34,577 nt of DNA, taken from NCBI GenBank assembly GCA_003565775.1, contig PXAT01000064.1, forward strand, positions 1 through 34,577, read 5' to 3'. The position numbers and the translations under genes are program-made. Source of the DNA: Ectothiorhodospiraceae bacterium (GTDB lineage Bacteria; Pseudomonadota; Gammaproteobacteria; Nitrococcales; Aquisalimonadaceae). How positions within the stretch are numbered: position 1 is the stretch's first letter; each line of letters begins with the position of its first letter. Shown in pieces: positions 1-8,676 of the stretch. The notes beneath the pieces are model-generated. The model ran no database searches. It was given only the letters and a program-made list of their open reading frames with translations, and had not been told where the DNA came from.

Positions 1-206
1 ATGAAACGCTCGCCGGTGATTTCCGCGACGGTGTTGATCAGGGCGGTGATGTCCGCATCCTTCAGATTGAGCGTGACCCCGCCGGCACCATCGGTCACGA
101 CCGGCTCTTCGGCCCAGACGGCAGGCTGCTGGAGCGCGACGGTAAGCAGCAGTGCGGCTGCCAGGCTGGCCAGTCGTCGGCTGGTCGGTGGACGCTGCTT
201 CAACAT
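1..206 (-). CDS. gspD: Type II secretion secretin GspD, N-terminal part (runs off the window start)
   Basis: Only the first 68 codons are inside the window. The protein starts with a basic stretch and a hydrophobic signal peptide (about residues 10-32, ending ..AVWA before acidic residues). It then enters the secretin N0 domain, seen as LNLKDADITALINTVAEITG, which is typical of GspD. By family knowledge GspD forms the outer-membrane secretin ring of the type II secretion system and contacts GspC in the periplasm. It lies 22 bases downstream of gspC on the same strand, the usual gspC-gspD order, so the two are probably co-transcribed. A purine-rich GAGAGAG precedes the ATG at 206. The rest of the gene and operon lie outside the window. 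Confidence 0.9.
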   Translation of the reverse strand, partial: MLKQRPPTSRRLASLAAALLLTVALQQPAVWAEEPVVTDGAGGVTLNLKDADITALINTVAEITGERF

Positions 207-228
207 GGTCCGGCTCTCTCTAGGGTGA

Positions 229-1125
229 TTATTGCGTAAAGTCGATGGTCAGCGTCTGCGGCGCACCGTCCCGCAGGATCTGCAATTCCACCTGATCCGA
301 GCGGGCGGCGCTACGCAATGCGCGCATGCCCGCCTCGGGGCTGTCCAGCATGGTTCCGTCCAGCGCAGTCACGATGTCCCCGTCCTGCAGCCCGGCCTGT
401 TCCATCAGTCCCTGTTCCTCGCCCGGGCTCAGACGAAAGCCGACAAATCTGTCGCCGTCGGTTTCCGGCTCCATCTGAACGAAACGCGCCATGCTGCCCG
501 GATTGCGCAACAGCTGGCGGCGCGTGTCGCCGAGATTCCCGTCGCCGTCGCCGTTGGTTGCGGCCTCCGGTTCATCGATATCCGGCAACTCCGGCGCCGC
601 GTGGGCCAACTCGATCCGTTCCTCGGGCAGGGTCAGAATTTCGTGGCGACCGTTGCGCAGCAGAACCACGCGGTCGACGTCGATGGCGTCGATGGTGACG
701 CCGCCGGACAGTCGGTCGCCGACACGATAGAGATCCTCGTCACTGCCGTCGGCGGCGATGATGGCAAGGGCACGGTCCTGCTGTTCGCTATGGAACAGTC
801 CGCGCAGGGACAGGTTGAGCCGGGTTCGAGGCGCATCCTTCGGGATCTCCCTGGCCTGTTCGCGACTGGCGGCCGGCCCGAGGAGCTGCATTGCGGCCAC
901 GCTGGCGCCGATATTCTGCTGACGATCCGTGCGCCCGTTCATCGCAACGTCGCCGCGGGCTGGCGCGGCGGTTACCGTCGGCGTGTCAGTCGTCACCTGC
1001 CACACGATGCGGGCGGCCGTGTCGGCAATCAGGATCACCAGGATCACGGCCGCGAGCAGCGCCAGAAGGCGAAATGCGCGACGGCGCGACGCGGAGCCGG
1101 TGATGGTTTCGAGTGCAGCGTTCAT
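229..1125 (-). CDS. gspC: Type II secretion inner-membrane protein GspC
   Basis: The 298-residue protein has a short cytoplasmic N-terminus with RRR at 14-16 and one transmembrane segment at about 18-34. A periplasmic homology region follows (about 100-180, including LRGLFHSEQQDRALAIIA). After a Gly/Asp-rich linker there is a C-terminal PDZ domain (about 228-298, with GLMEQAGLQDGDIVTALDG). This is the standard GspC layout and length. GspC links the inner-membrane assembly platform to the secretin GspD, and the PDZ domain has been linked to substrate recognition in known systems. It is the first gene of the partial gsp operon and is read away from trxA. Its own promoter must lie in 1126-1300, but I could not place it with confidence. 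Confidence 0.92.
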   Translation of the reverse strand: MNAALETITGSASRRRAFRLLALLAAVILVILIADTAARIVWQVTTDTPTVTAAPARGDVAMNGRTDRQQNIGASVAAMQLLGPAASREQAREIPKDAPRTRLNLSLRGLFHSEQQDRALAIIAADGSDEDLYRVGDRLSGGVTIDAIDVDRVVLLRNGRHEILTLPEERIELAHAAPELPDIDEPEAATNGDGDGNLGDTRRQLLRNPGSMARFVQMEPETDGDRFVGFRLSPGEEQGLMEQAGLQDGDIVTALDGTMLDSPEAGMRALRSAARSDQVELQILRDGAPQTLTIDFTQ

Positions 1126-1310
1126 CAGATCCAGAATAGTGCCATCGGCGAGTGGTGGTTACATCACGGTAGTACGAAAGGATGACATCATTCACGCGAG
1201 GTAACGCTGCGATGTTCGCAGAATCGTGGTTTTCGAGGAGAGGCTCTCCTGCGACGAGGTGCAGTTTCCACGTTGTGCGGGCCGACCGGGGCGGGTCCTG
1301 CGACTCGCGC

Positions 1311-1433
1311 CACATTCCCCCGGTTTCTGCGTTGCGCTGTTCGACCGCAGCATGCCTGCGGCGCAGCGCAGCGCGCCTTGCCTCGGAGAAAATGCGGACT
1401 CCAACGCAGGCGTGCGAATACTTCGGCGTTTCC
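1311..1433. repeat. Truncated copy of the GGAAACRCTGA hairpin element (one terminus visible)
   Basis: This copy lies in the 481-base gap between gspC and trxA. Read on the minus strand from 1433 it starts GGAAACGCCGAAGTATTCGC and continues with the same arm as the copies at 30236 and 19166 (…GGAGTCCGCATTTTCTCCG…, then GC-rich inverted segments). The terminus abuts TTAA (1434-1437). I see no matching second terminus on the left, so the copy looks truncated. The rest of the gap (1126-1310 and 1438-1539) shows no gene; a short inverted repeat GGAGAG-G-CTCTCC sits near 1238-1250. Confidence 0.7.
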
Positions 1434-1539
1434 TTAATTGACACGCCCCGATCAAGGCATTATTGTCGCAGCATATTCCATTTGCACGCGAAGTCCGTGC
1501 ACCCGCATGGCCCCCTTCGATTTCGTCATTTCCAATGCG

Positions 1540-1568
1540 ATGACATTCGGGCGATATCGCCAGAATAT
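1540..1568 (+). promoter_or_regulatory. Possible trxA promoter with a 12-bp palindrome in the spacer
   Basis: ATGACA (1540-1545) and GAATAT (1563-1568) are 17 bases apart, a fair -35 and a weak -10. The spacer holds the perfect palindrome GGCGATATCGCC (1550-1561), which could be an operator. A GGAGG ribosome binding site follows upstream of the GTG at 1607. This is a pattern match only. Confidence 0.35.
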
Positions 1569-1606
1569 TTCACAATTCCTGCAATGAACTGGAGGCAACC
1601 CCAGCC

Positions 1607-1933
1607 GTGAGCGGAGAGATTATTCACGTGAGTGACAGCACCTTCGAGGAACAGGTGTTGAAGTCCGACAATCCGGTCCTGGTCGATTACTGGGCGGAAT
1701 GGTGCGGCCCCTGCAAGATGATCGCACCGATTCTGGACGAAGTGGCGAAGGATTACGGTGGCAAGCTCACCATTGCCAAGCTGAATATCGATGAGAATCC
1801 GGAAACCCCGCCGAAGTTCGGTATTCGCGGGATTCCCACCCTGATGCTGTTCCGCAACGGTTCAGTGGAAGCGACCAAGGTCGGGGCCCTGTCGAAATCC
1901 CAGTTGACGGCTTTCCTCGACAGTAATCTGTAG
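1607..1933 (+). CDS. trxA: Thioredoxin 1
   Basis: The protein has 108 residues, the usual thioredoxin length. It carries the redox active site W32-C33-G34-P35-C36, the buried Asp27, and the cis-proline loop in [11 protein letters not shown]. It reduces disulfides in cytoplasmic proteins and is itself recycled by NADPH-dependent thioredoxin reductase. The start is GTG, preceded by GGAGG about 11 bases upstream; no better in-frame start lies nearby. It is followed 300 bases later by rho on the same strand, the trxA-rho neighbourhood found in E. coli and many other gammaproteobacteria. Confidence 0.97.
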   Translation: MSGEIIHVSDSTFEEQVLKSDNPVLVDYWAEWCGPCKMIAPILDEVAKDYGGKLTIAKLNIDENPETPPKFGIRGIPTLMLFRNGSVEATKVGALSKSQLTAFLDSNL

Positions 1934-2233
1934 GGCATGGTCCTGCGGGTTGGGTGGTTGAACGCCGACCCGCGCAACACCGGGCATTCAGGACAGAACG
2001 GCAGGCGGGCGACGACTCGCCGCCGGAATCAGGGACCTGACCGGTCTGCCCGGCGACGTGAACAGGCATTGCGGGTCCCGGACCCGAATTGCGGGGCTAA
2101 TCCCGCACAACCCGGAAGGAGCGTCCCGTCCAAGAAGGATGCGACTTCCCGATATTCCATCCAAGGCTGATCGCTCGGCGACGGGGGCCACCCTGTCGAC
2201 GGCAAGGCCGTTCATGCAAGTGAAGTCATCGAC
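1934..2233 (+). promoter_or_regulatory. trxA-rho intergenic region / rho leader with three hairpins
   Basis: This 300-base stretch holds no convincing gene. Directly after trxA is an imperfect 9-bp stem (1945-1953 with 1965-1973) without a T-tract, so it would be a poor intrinsic terminator. Two further dyads follow: CGGGTCC-C-GGACCCG (2072-2086) and TGCGGG-loop-CCCGCA (2090-2107). In E. coli the rho leader takes part in Rho autoregulation. That this leader does the same is an inference from its position and structure. No strong ribosome binding site precedes the rho ATG. Confidence 0.4.
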
Positions 2234-3490
2234 ATGAATCTGACCGAGTTGAAGCAAATGCCGGCGGCCGAGCTCGCCGAGTTGTCCCAGGCCTTCGGCA
2301 TCGACGGCGTTGCCCGGTCCCGCAAGCAGGACATGATCTTCGCCATCCTCAAGGCGCATGCCAAGAAGGGCGAGGACATCCACGGCGACGGCGTCCTGGA
2401 GATCCTGCAGGACGGTTTCGGTTTTCTGCGTTCCGCCGACAGTTCGTATCTGGCCGGACCGGACGACATCTACGTGTCCCCCAGTCAGATTCGTCGCTTC
2501 AGCCTGCGTACCGGTGACACCATCGCCGGCAAGATCCGGCCGCCGAAAGAGGGCGAGCGCTACTTCGCGCTGCTCAAGGTCAACGAGATCAACTTCGAGG
2601 CACCGGAGTCGGCCAAGCACAAGGTGCTGTTCGAGAATCTGACGCCGCTGTTCGCCAAGGAACGGTTCGTACTCGAGCGCGGCAACGGCAGCACCGAAGA
2701 TCTGACGGCCCGTGTCATCGACATGTGCGCGCCGATCGGCAAGGGCCAGCGCGGCCTGCTGGTGTCGCCGCCCAAGGCCGGCAAGACAATGATGCTTCAG
2801 AATATTGCGCAGAGCATCGCCTCCAATAATCCGGAGGCTTACATGATCGTGCTGCTGATCGACGAGCGGCCCGAGGAAGTCACCGAAATGCAGCGCTCGG
2901 TGCGCGGCGAGGTGGTCTCCAGCACCTTCGACGAGCCGGCCAGCCGCCACGTGCAGGTTGCCGAAATGGTGATCGAGAAAGCCAAGCGGCTGGTCGAGCA
3001 CAAGAAGGACGTGGTGATCCTGCTCGATTCCATTACCCGCCTGGCGCGTGCCTACAACACCGTGGTGCCTTCCTCCGGCAAGGTGCTGACCGGTGGTGTG
3101 GACGCCAATGCGCTGCACCGGCCGAAGCGGTTTTTCGGCGCCGCACGCAACATCGAGGAAGGCGGCAGCCTCACCATCATCGCGACTGCGCTGGTGGAGA
3201 CCGGGTCACGCATGGATGACGTGATCTATGAGGAATTCAAGGGCACCGGCAACATGGAAATCCATCTTGATCGCCGGATTGCCGAAAAGCGCATCTTCCC
3301 TTCCATCAACATCAACCGCTCCGGCACCCGCCGCGAGGAGTTGCTGATCAAGCCCGACGAGCTGCAGAAGATCTGGATCCTGCGCAAGGTGCTGCATTCC
3401 ATGGACGAACTGGCCGCGATCGAGTTCGTGCTCGACAAGCTCAAGGATACGAAAGTGAACGCGGAATTCTTCGAGTCGATGAAGCGGTAG
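2234..3490 (+). CDS. rho: Transcription termination factor Rho
   Basis: The 418-residue protein is one residue shorter than E. coli Rho and keeps the same numbering at key sites. Domains in order: an N-terminal helical domain (1-47); an RNA-binding cold-shock-like domain (about 50-120, with [20 protein letters not shown]); a linker; and a RecA-type ATPase. The Walker A motif PPKAGKT contains K181 and K184, the catalytic Glu is E211 (LLIDERPEE), and Walker B ends at D265 ([10 protein letters not shown]). The hexamer loads on untranslated C-rich RNA and translocates to release RNA polymerase. The gene follows trxA after a 300-base leader. The 3' end is followed within 8 bases by a heptad repeat tract and then convergent purC. 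Confidence 0.98.
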   Translation: MNLTELKQMPAAELAELSQAFGIDGVARSRKQDMIFAILKAHAKKGEDIHGDGVLEILQDGFGFLRSADSSYLAGPDDIYVSPSQIRRFSLRTGDTIAGKIRPPKEGERYFALLKVNEINFEAPESAKHKVLFENLTPLFAKERFVLERGNGSTEDLTARVIDMCAPIGKGQRGLLVSPPKAGKTMMLQNIAQSIASNNPEAYMIVLLIDERPEEVTEMQRSVRGEVVSSTFDEPASRHVQVAEMVIEKAKRLVEHKKDVVILLDSITRLARAYNTVVPSSGKVLTGGVDANALHRPKRFFGAARNIEEGGSLTIIATALVETGSRMDDVIYEEFKGTGNMEIHLDRRIAEKRIFPSININRSGTRREELLIKPDELQKIWILRKVLHSMDELAAIEFVLDKLKDTKVNAEFFESMKR

Positions 3491-3498
3491 GCATCGAA

Positions 3499-3533
3499 TT
3501 TCGAGGTTCCGGGTCTCAGGCTCAAGGTTGCAG
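3499..3533. repeat. Degenerate 7-base-period tract after the rho stop
   Basis: Five consecutive heptads can be read: TTTCGAG, GTTCCGG, GTCTCAG, GCTCAAG, GTTGCAG. They match the GTTYSAG-type units found after thyA, lgt and lrgB. A further related stretch (CCTGAAACCTG, 3543-3553) leads to the convergent purC stop. There is no clear intrinsic terminator between rho and purC. Confidence 0.6.
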
Positions 3534-3554
3534 GAAACAAGCACCTGAAACCTG

Positions 3555-4451
3555 CTAAGCGCCGATCAGGCGCTTCTGCGCTTCCCGATACTTCTCCGCC
3601 GTCCGTTCGACGATGTCCTTCGGCAGGGTCGGGCCCGGAGCGGTCTTGTCCCAGTCCAGGGTTTCCAGGTAATCCCGCACGAACTGCTTGTCGAAGCTGG
3701 GCGGCGATTCGCCGATGCGGTACTGATCGGCGGGCCAGAAACGGGATGAGTCCGGTGTCAGGGCTTCGTCGATCAGGGTCAGCCGGTCAGAGGCATCCAG
3801 ACCGAATTCGAATTTGGTGTCGGCGATCAGAATGCCGCGCGTGGCTGCATAGGCCGCCGCCTCGCGATAAAGCTGCAGCGTGACGTCACGGACCTGCTCG
3901 GCCAGGTCCCGCCCGAGTTGTTCCACCGTCTGTTCGAAACTGACGTTCTCGTCGTGATCGCCGACCTCGGCCTTGGTCGACGGTGTGTAGATCGGTTCCG
4001 GCAATTGCTGCGCCTGCTGCAGGCCTGCCGGCAGCGCGATGCCGCAGACGCGGCCATCCTGCTGGTAGTCCTTCCAGCCGGAGCCGATCAGATAGCCGCG
4101 CGCGATCGCCTCCACCGGCAACGGCCGCAGGCGTTTCACGATCACGGCGCGTCCGTTGACCTGAGCCCGCTCGTCCGCATCCGGCAGCACCTCCTCCAGC
4201 GTCAGGCCCGCCAGATGGTTGGGCACGATGTCGCCGAGCCGCTTGAACCAGAAGCCGGATACCGCAGTGAGGACCGCACCCTTGCCGGGAATCGGATCCG
4301 GGAGAATCACATCGAAAGCGGACAGGCGGTCGGTGGTGACAATCAGCAGGTGGTCGTCGCCCACGGCATAGATGTCACGAACCTTGCCGCGCTGAATCAG
4401 CGGCAGGCTGGTCAGGGAACTCTCGAACAGGGCTTGCGGTGCAGCTTGCAT
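3555..4451 (-). CDS. purC: SAICAR synthase (phosphoribosylaminoimidazole-succinocarboxamide synthase), long form
   Basis: This enzyme joins CAIR and aspartate with ATP to make SAICAR in purine synthesis. The 298-residue protein shows the ATP/substrate-binding N-terminus ([20 protein letters not shown], then [18 protein letters not shown]), [13 protein letters not shown], and the C-terminal signatures [11 protein letters not shown] and [14 protein letters not shown]. It belongs to the longer SAICAR synthase type (about 300 residues, as in yeast Ade1) rather than the roughly 237-residue E. coli type. It is the last gene of the minus-strand run, 44 bases after sulP, and converges with rho. The other purine genes in the window, purH and purD, are 25 kb away. 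Confidence 0.96.
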   Translation of the reverse strand: MQAAPQALFESSLTSLPLIQRGKVRDIYAVGDDHLLIVTTDRLSAFDVILPDPIPGKGAVLTAVSGFWFKRLGDIVPNHLAGLTLEEVLPDADERAQVNGRAVIVKRLRPLPVEAIARGYLIGSGWKDYQQDGRVCGIALPAGLQQAQQLPEPIYTPSTKAEVGDHDENVSFEQTVEQLGRDLAEQVRDVTLQLYREAAAYAATRGILIADTKFEFGLDASDRLTLIDEALTPDSSRFWPADQYRIGESPPSFDKQFVRDYLETLDWDKTAPGPTLPKDIVERTAEKYREAQKRLIGA

Positions 4452-4495
4452 GGCGATGACTTCACGCTCTTCGGAAACAGGCGCAGCAGTATACG

Positions 4496-6214
4496 TCAGC
4501 CATGCTCGCCGGAACGAACCGATGGTCGGTCGGGGCTGTGCAGCCGACTGACCGCCTCCTCGGGGGTGAGAAACACCTGCCCCGGCTGCATCTGTTCCAG
4601 CAGGCCGGAGTGCCGGATCCGCGCCATCACCGGCCCCTTGACCTCCGCCAGATGCAGCTCCAGCCCGGCCTCGTGCAGGTTCTCCACCAGCATTTCCAGG
4701 GTTTCCAGCGCACTGTGATCAATCCGGTTGACCGCGCTGAAGATCAGCACCACGTGCCGCAGGTCGGGTCGGTCGGCGACATTATGGGCCACGACCTGCT
4801 CCAGCGTTGCGGTATTGGCGAAGTACAGCGATTCGTCGATCCGCAGCAGCAACAGATCCGACCAGGTATCGACATCGTAGTGATCGACATTGCGGTAATG
4901 GCTGCTGCCCGGGATGCGACCGACCACGGCGCAGTGGGGATGGCCGGTGCGCCAGAGGAAGATGGCCACCGACAGCAGCAGGCCGGCCAGCAGGCCGAGT
5001 TCGATATCGATCAGGACCACGCCGAAAAAAGTCACCAGAAGTGCCGCGGCATCAGCGCGATCGAACCGCCAGGTGCGACGCAGTGCCTCCAGATTGATCA
5101 GCGGGAACACGACGACCATGATGACCGCGGCCAGTGCCGCCAGCGGCAGGTAGCGGAACAGCGGTGCCAGCACCAGTGCCGTCAGGGCCACGAGCGCTGC
5201 AGTGACAATGCCGGCGAGCTGGGTGCGGGCGCCGGCGTCGAAGTTGGCGGTCGAGCGGCCGAAGGTCCCGGAGACCGGCATCGTGCCGGACAGGGCCGCG
5301 CCGGCATTGGCCACGCCCAGCGCCAGCAGTTCGCGGTTCGAGTCGATCCGCTGGCGCCGTCGCCAGGCCAGCATGCGGGCCACGGAAGCGCTTTCGACAA
5401 AGGCGACCAGGCTGATGACCAGGGCTGCCGGCAGCAGATCCCGCAAGGAGCCTTGGTCCATGGTCGGCAGGGCGAGTGACGGCAGGCCGCCCGGAATGTC
5501 GCCGACCACGGCGACACCCCGGTCGGGCAGAGCCAGCAGCGCGGTCAGCAGCGTGGCGCCGAGTACCACGACCAACGGCGCCGCACGAGACACGAACAGG
5601 CTGCTCCGGCCACTCAGTCCGCCACGTGCCAGAAGCCGTTGCAGCGGTGAGCGCGACAGCACCAGCAACAGCAGGCAGCCGGCCCCGAGGAACAGTGTCG
5701 GCACATGCGGGATCCAGGTGCCGGCCGCTTTCCCGCTGCCTGTCAGTTGCGGTACCTGGCTCAGGATGATGACCACCGCTGCCCCGCTGGTGAACCCCGA
5801 AAGCACCGGATGACTGAGGAAGCTGGTCAGTTCGCCCATCCGCAGCAAAGCCATCAGCAGCAGAATGCCGGCACACAACACGGACAGCATGATCGCACCG
5901 CTGACCCACGCCGCGTCGCCGGGACTCAGGCCCTGTCCGGCGAGCGCATTGGCCACCAGCAGTGCGACAACCGAGCCCGGACCCACAGCCAGCGTCCGGC
6001 TGCTGCCGAGAAAGGCATACAGCAATGGTGGCAGGATCCCGGCATACAGCCCGAGCATCGGTGGCAGGCCGGCGAGCATGGCGAGCGCCATTCCCTGCGG
6101 CACCAGCAGCACGGCGGTGATCAGCCCGGCGAGCAGGTCATCCTGTAACACCTGGCCGCGGGATTCGCGGACCCAGTGCGGCAGAGAGGGGCGGAATTTC
6201 GGTAATCCGGCCAT
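4496..6214 (-). CDS. SulP-family anion transporter with STAS domain
   Basis: The 572-residue membrane protein starts with a cytoplasmic segment, then the SulP core of many hydrophobic helices (about 27-420). The family hallmark near the first helices is seen as [21 protein letters not shown] cytoplasmic STAS domain follows at about 435-555 ([19 protein letters not shown] … [14 protein letters not shown]). SulP proteins move sulfate, bicarbonate or other anions, usually with Na+ or H+. The substrate cannot be read from sequence, and no carbonic anhydrase or sulfate-assimilation gene lies beside it. It sits 28 bases after phr and 44 before purC on the same strand, so it may share a transcript, but nothing ties its function to them. 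Confidence 0.92.
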   Translation of the reverse strand: MAGLPKFRPSLPHWVRESRGQVLQDDLLAGLITAVLLVPQGMALAMLAGLPPMLGLYAGILPPLLYAFLGSSRTLAVGPGSVVALLVANALAGQGLSPGDAAWVSGAIMLSVLCAGILLLMALLRMGELTSFLSHPVLSGFTSGAAVVIILSQVPQLTGSGKAAGTWIPHVPTLFLGAGCLLLLVLSRSPLQRLLARGGLSGRSSLFVSRAAPLVVVLGATLLTALLALPDRGVAVVGDIPGGLPSLALPTMDQGSLRDLLPAALVISLVAFVESASVARMLAWRRRQRIDSNRELLALGVANAGAALSGTMPVSGTFGRSTANFDAGARTQLAGIVTAALVALTALVLAPLFRYLPLAALAAVIMVVVFPLINLEALRRTWRFDRADAAALLVTFFGVVLIDIELGLLAGLLLSVAIFLWRTGHPHCAVVGRIPGSSHYRNVDHYDVDTWSDLLLLRIDESLYFANTATLEQVVAHNVADRPDLRHVVLIFSAVNRIDHSALETLEMLVENLHEAGLELHLAEVKGPVMARIRHSGLLEQMQPGQVFLTPEEAVSRLHSPDRPSVRSGEHG

Positions 6215-6242
6215 GCGCGTCCTGCGTCGCTGGGGAATCGGT

Positions 6243-7664
6243 TCAGGCTGACTTGATCACGCCATAGGCGTCCAGTGCCTGCCTGCGAGAGTCTGCCAGA
6301 TCGACGATCGGATGCGGATAATCGTCGCCCAGCCGCACCCGTGCCTGGCGCAGTACATCGGCCGGCGCCTGCCAGGGGGCGTGGATGTGTTTTGCCGGCA
6401 GTCGCTTCAGTTCAGGCACCCAGCGGCGGACGTAGTCGCCTTCCGGGTCGAAGCGCTCGCCCTGGCGCACCGGGTTGAAGATCCGGAAATAGGGTGCGGC
6501 ATCGGCGCCGCTGCCCTGGATCCATTGCCAGCCCATACTGTTGCTGGCGAGGTCGGCATCCACCAGCGTGTCCCAGAACCAAGCTTCGCCGCGCTGCCAG
6601 GGAACACGCAGATTCTTGGTCAGCAGCGAGCCGACCACCATGCGCACCCGATTGTGCATCCAGCCCGTTGCCCAGAGCTGGCGCATGCCGGCATCGACGA
6701 TCGGGATGCCGGTCTGGCCCCGTTGCCAGGCCCGCAGCAGCGTTTCCTGGTCGTCGGCCCACGGAAAGTGCCGGAAGCGCTGGTCCAGCGGTTCATCCGG
6801 CATCTGCGGGTTCTGGAACAGCAGATGGTGGGCGAATTCGCGCCAGCCGATTTCCGAGAGAAAGCTGTTGCGGTCGTCATCGGCCGGCATCGTTTCAGCA
6901 GCGGCGGCGACCTGGCGGGGGCCGATCTCGCCGAAATGCAGATGCGGCGACAGACCGGAAGTGCCGTCCACGGCCGGCAGATCCCGCCGTTCGTCATAAC
7001 CGGCCAGCCGTTCTTTCAGAAAGTCCTGCAGCCGTTGCCAGGCGCCGGCCTCGCCCGGCTGCCAGCTCGCCGCGAGCCCCTCGTCCCAACGAATCCGTGG
7101 CAACAGGCCGAGCGCAGCAGGCCGTTCCCCGTCAGGCCATGCCGATGGTACCGGCACCGTTTCCGGTCGTTCCCGGGGGGTGGCGAAAGCGGTCCTGCCT
7201 GCCGCGCGCCAGAAGGGGGTGAACGCACGGTAAGGGCCGCCGCTCTGGTTTTTCACCATCCAGGGCTCGCGCAGCAGGGCCGCATTGTGGCTCTCGGCGG
7301 TGAGGCCCGCCTCACGCAGGGCCTGCTTGATGGTGCTGTCACGGTCGCGCAGCGCAGGCTCGTATAGCCGGTTCCAGTGCACCGCCTCGGCGCCGGTCTC
7401 CGCGACCAGTTGCCGAAGCAGGGCGAGACTGTCGTCGCCGCGGCGGATGACCAGCCGTGAGCCGCGCTTCTCCAGTTGCTCTGCAAGGGCCTCCAGCGAG
7501 TGGTGTAGCCACCAGCGGCTGGCGGCGCCGGCGCGCCAGTGGCCCTCTTCGTCAGGGCAGTGCAGGTAGACGGGGATGACGGCGGCGTGGGCACAGGCGG
7601 CGAGCAGGGCGGGGTTGTCCGTCAGGCGCAGATCGCGCCGGAACCAGATCAGGGCCGGCTTCAT
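6243..7664 (-). CDS. phr: Deoxyribodipyrimidine photolyase (cryptochrome/photolyase family)
   Basis: The 473-residue protein has the N-terminal antenna domain (LIWFRRDLRLTDNPAL) and the C-terminal FAD-binding helical domain (EIGWREFAHHLLFQNP, QTGIPIVDAGMRQLWATGWM, HNRVRMVVGSLLTKNL, DADLASNSMGWQW, PYFRIFNPVRQGERFD). These match class I CPD photolyases such as E. coli PhrB (472 aa). The enzyme uses blue/near-UV light to split cyclobutane pyrimidine dimers. Its ATG overlaps the stop of the upstream MerR-type gene (ATGA at 7661-7664), so translation is probably coupled and the two genes form one unit. A cryptochrome-like role cannot be fully excluded, but the conserved repair-type motifs favour photolyase. 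Confidence 0.95.
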   Translation of the reverse strand: MKPALIWFRRDLRLTDNPALLAACAHAAVIPVYLHCPDEEGHWRAGAASRWWLHHSLEALAEQLEKRGSRLVIRRGDDSLALLRQLVAETGAEAVHWNRLYEPALRDRDSTIKQALREAGLTAESHNAALLREPWMVKNQSGGPYRAFTPFWRAAGRTAFATPRERPETVPVPSAWPDGERPAALGLLPRIRWDEGLAASWQPGEAGAWQRLQDFLKERLAGYDERRDLPAVDGTSGLSPHLHFGEIGPRQVAAAAETMPADDDRNSFLSEIGWREFAHHLLFQNPQMPDEPLDQRFRHFPWADDQETLLRAWQRGQTGIPIVDAGMRQLWATGWMHNRVRMVVGSLLTKNLRVPWQRGEAWFWDTLVDADLASNSMGWQWIQGSGADAAPYFRIFNPVRQGERFDPEGDYVRRWVPELKRLPAKHIHAPWQAPADVLRQARVRLGDDYPHPIVDLADSRRQALDAYGVIKSA

Positions 7665-8578
7665 CCGCTACTCCGCGCGGCCCCCGCGCGAGCCGGCGGC
7701 AGCCGGCGACCGATGGCGCGCAGAGCGGTCTGCGGATCGGAAATCGGGATGCTGTTGCTGGCCGGCACATCGTTCCAGTTCGCGGCTTCGTCCAGCAGGA
7801 AAACCGGACAGGGCAGGTCGGCCATGAGCTCCAGCAGCCCGCGCGGCGGCCGCCGGCTGTGGCTGGACAGGACCAGTCCGGCGCAATGGGACGCCCGTAC
7901 TGCTTCGGCGAGCGGACCGCTGGCGACATCGGCACCGAGCAGAACCACCCGATAGCCAGTGGCCTGCGCCTCGACGCATAGCAGCAGCAGCGAGATATCG
8001 TCGGATTCGCCGGCGGGACAGGCGGTCAGCAGGATCGGTCCCTGGCCGCGTGCCCCGTGATGCAGGAAGCGGGACCCGAGACGGTTGCGCAGCGTTGCCT
8101 GCAGCAGATGGCGATGAGCCAGTACCAGCTCGTTTTCCTGGCCCTCGGCAGCCAGCTGGGCGAGCAACGGACGGGCCAGTCGTTCAAGCACGGCTTCCAC
8201 CGGAAACAGGCTCAGGGTGTCGCCGCAGGCGGCGTCGATGACGTGCTCGTCAAAGGTTTCCAGGGCCCGGCGCCAGTTGTTCAGATGTCGCTGCCAACTG
8301 TCGGTCTCGCCGGAAACGTCTTCGGCTGAAGCGGCTCCGCCGCTGCCGTCGTCATCCTCTTCCAGCACCTGCCGGGCCTGACTGATCGGAATCCCCCGCT
8401 CGAGCAGTACCAGGATGTGCTGAATGCGCCCGACGTCGTCTTCCGTGTAGAGGCGGTGCCCTTTGGCGGTGCGCTGCGGACGGATCAGGCCGTATCGACG
8501 TTCCCACGCCCGCAGGGTCACCGGATTCACGCCCGTCATGGCGGAAATGGTTCGGATGGGATACAGGCCCTTGCTCAA
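7661..8578 (-). CDS. MerR-family regulator with degenerate B12-binding-like domain (LitR/CarH/BluR-like)
   Basis: The 305-residue protein has an N-terminal MerR winged helix (about 5-72: ISAMTGVNPVTLRAWERRYG, then PQRTAKGHRLYTEDD), an acidic linker, a helical bundle (about 95-170) and a Rossmann-like cobalamin-binding fold (about 180-290, with LLTACPAGESDDISLLLL and VVLLGADVA). In Thermus CarH the B12 ligands are a Glu-His pair and a lower axial His in the E-x-H motif. By hand alignment H157 is kept, but the preceding Glu is Arg156 and the lower His is Asp193. The protein therefore probably does not bind B12 in the CarH way and resembles class II LitR or E. coli BluR/MlrA. The start is TTG at 8578 with GAGGAG 8 bases upstream. 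It is translationally coupled to phr, so regulation of light repair is the likely role. Confidence 0.88.
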   Translation of the reverse strand: MSKGLYPIRTISAMTGVNPVTLRAWERRYGLIRPQRTAKGHRLYTEDDVGRIQHILVLLERGIPISQARQVLEEDDDGSGGAASAEDVSGETDSWQRHLNNWRRALETFDEHVIDAACGDTLSLFPVEAVLERLARPLLAQLAAEGQENELVLAHRHLLQATLRNRLGSRFLHHGARGQGPILLTACPAGESDDISLLLLCVEAQATGYRVVLLGADVASGPLAEAVRASHCAGLVLSSHSRRPPRGLLELMADLPCPVFLLDEAANWNDVPASNSIPISDPQTALRAIGRRLPPARAGAARSSG

Positions 8579-8636
8579 AACCCAGACTCCTCGATGGCAC
8601 CCCGAGGAAGCTCTGACTTCTCGGGACGCATCCGCG

Positions 8637-8652
8637 TGTATAGGTACTGTAT
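8637..8652 (-). promoter_or_regulatory. 11-bp direct repeat, candidate operator for the MerR-phr unit
   Basis: On the minus strand ATACA occurs twice exactly 11 bases apart (TGTAT at 8637-8641 and 8648-8652 on the plus strand), about 60 bases before the TTG start. CarH-type regulators are known to bind 11-bp direct repeats with an nTnnACAn-type half-site, and one of the two units fits that pattern. There is no clear separate -35/-10. Autoregulation is inferred. Confidence 0.4.
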
Positions 8653-8676
8653 CAGTTTCACTTTCGCCGCACCGGA

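Noticed and set aside
1988-3118. 376-codon open frame opposite rho
   Set aside because: It overlaps rho in full, is His/Gln/Leu-rich in the way of antisense frames, and starts within a conserved gene.
4502-5479. 325-codon open frame opposite the SulP gene
   Set aside because: Gln/Arg/His-rich antisense frame with no ribosome binding site or family resemblance.
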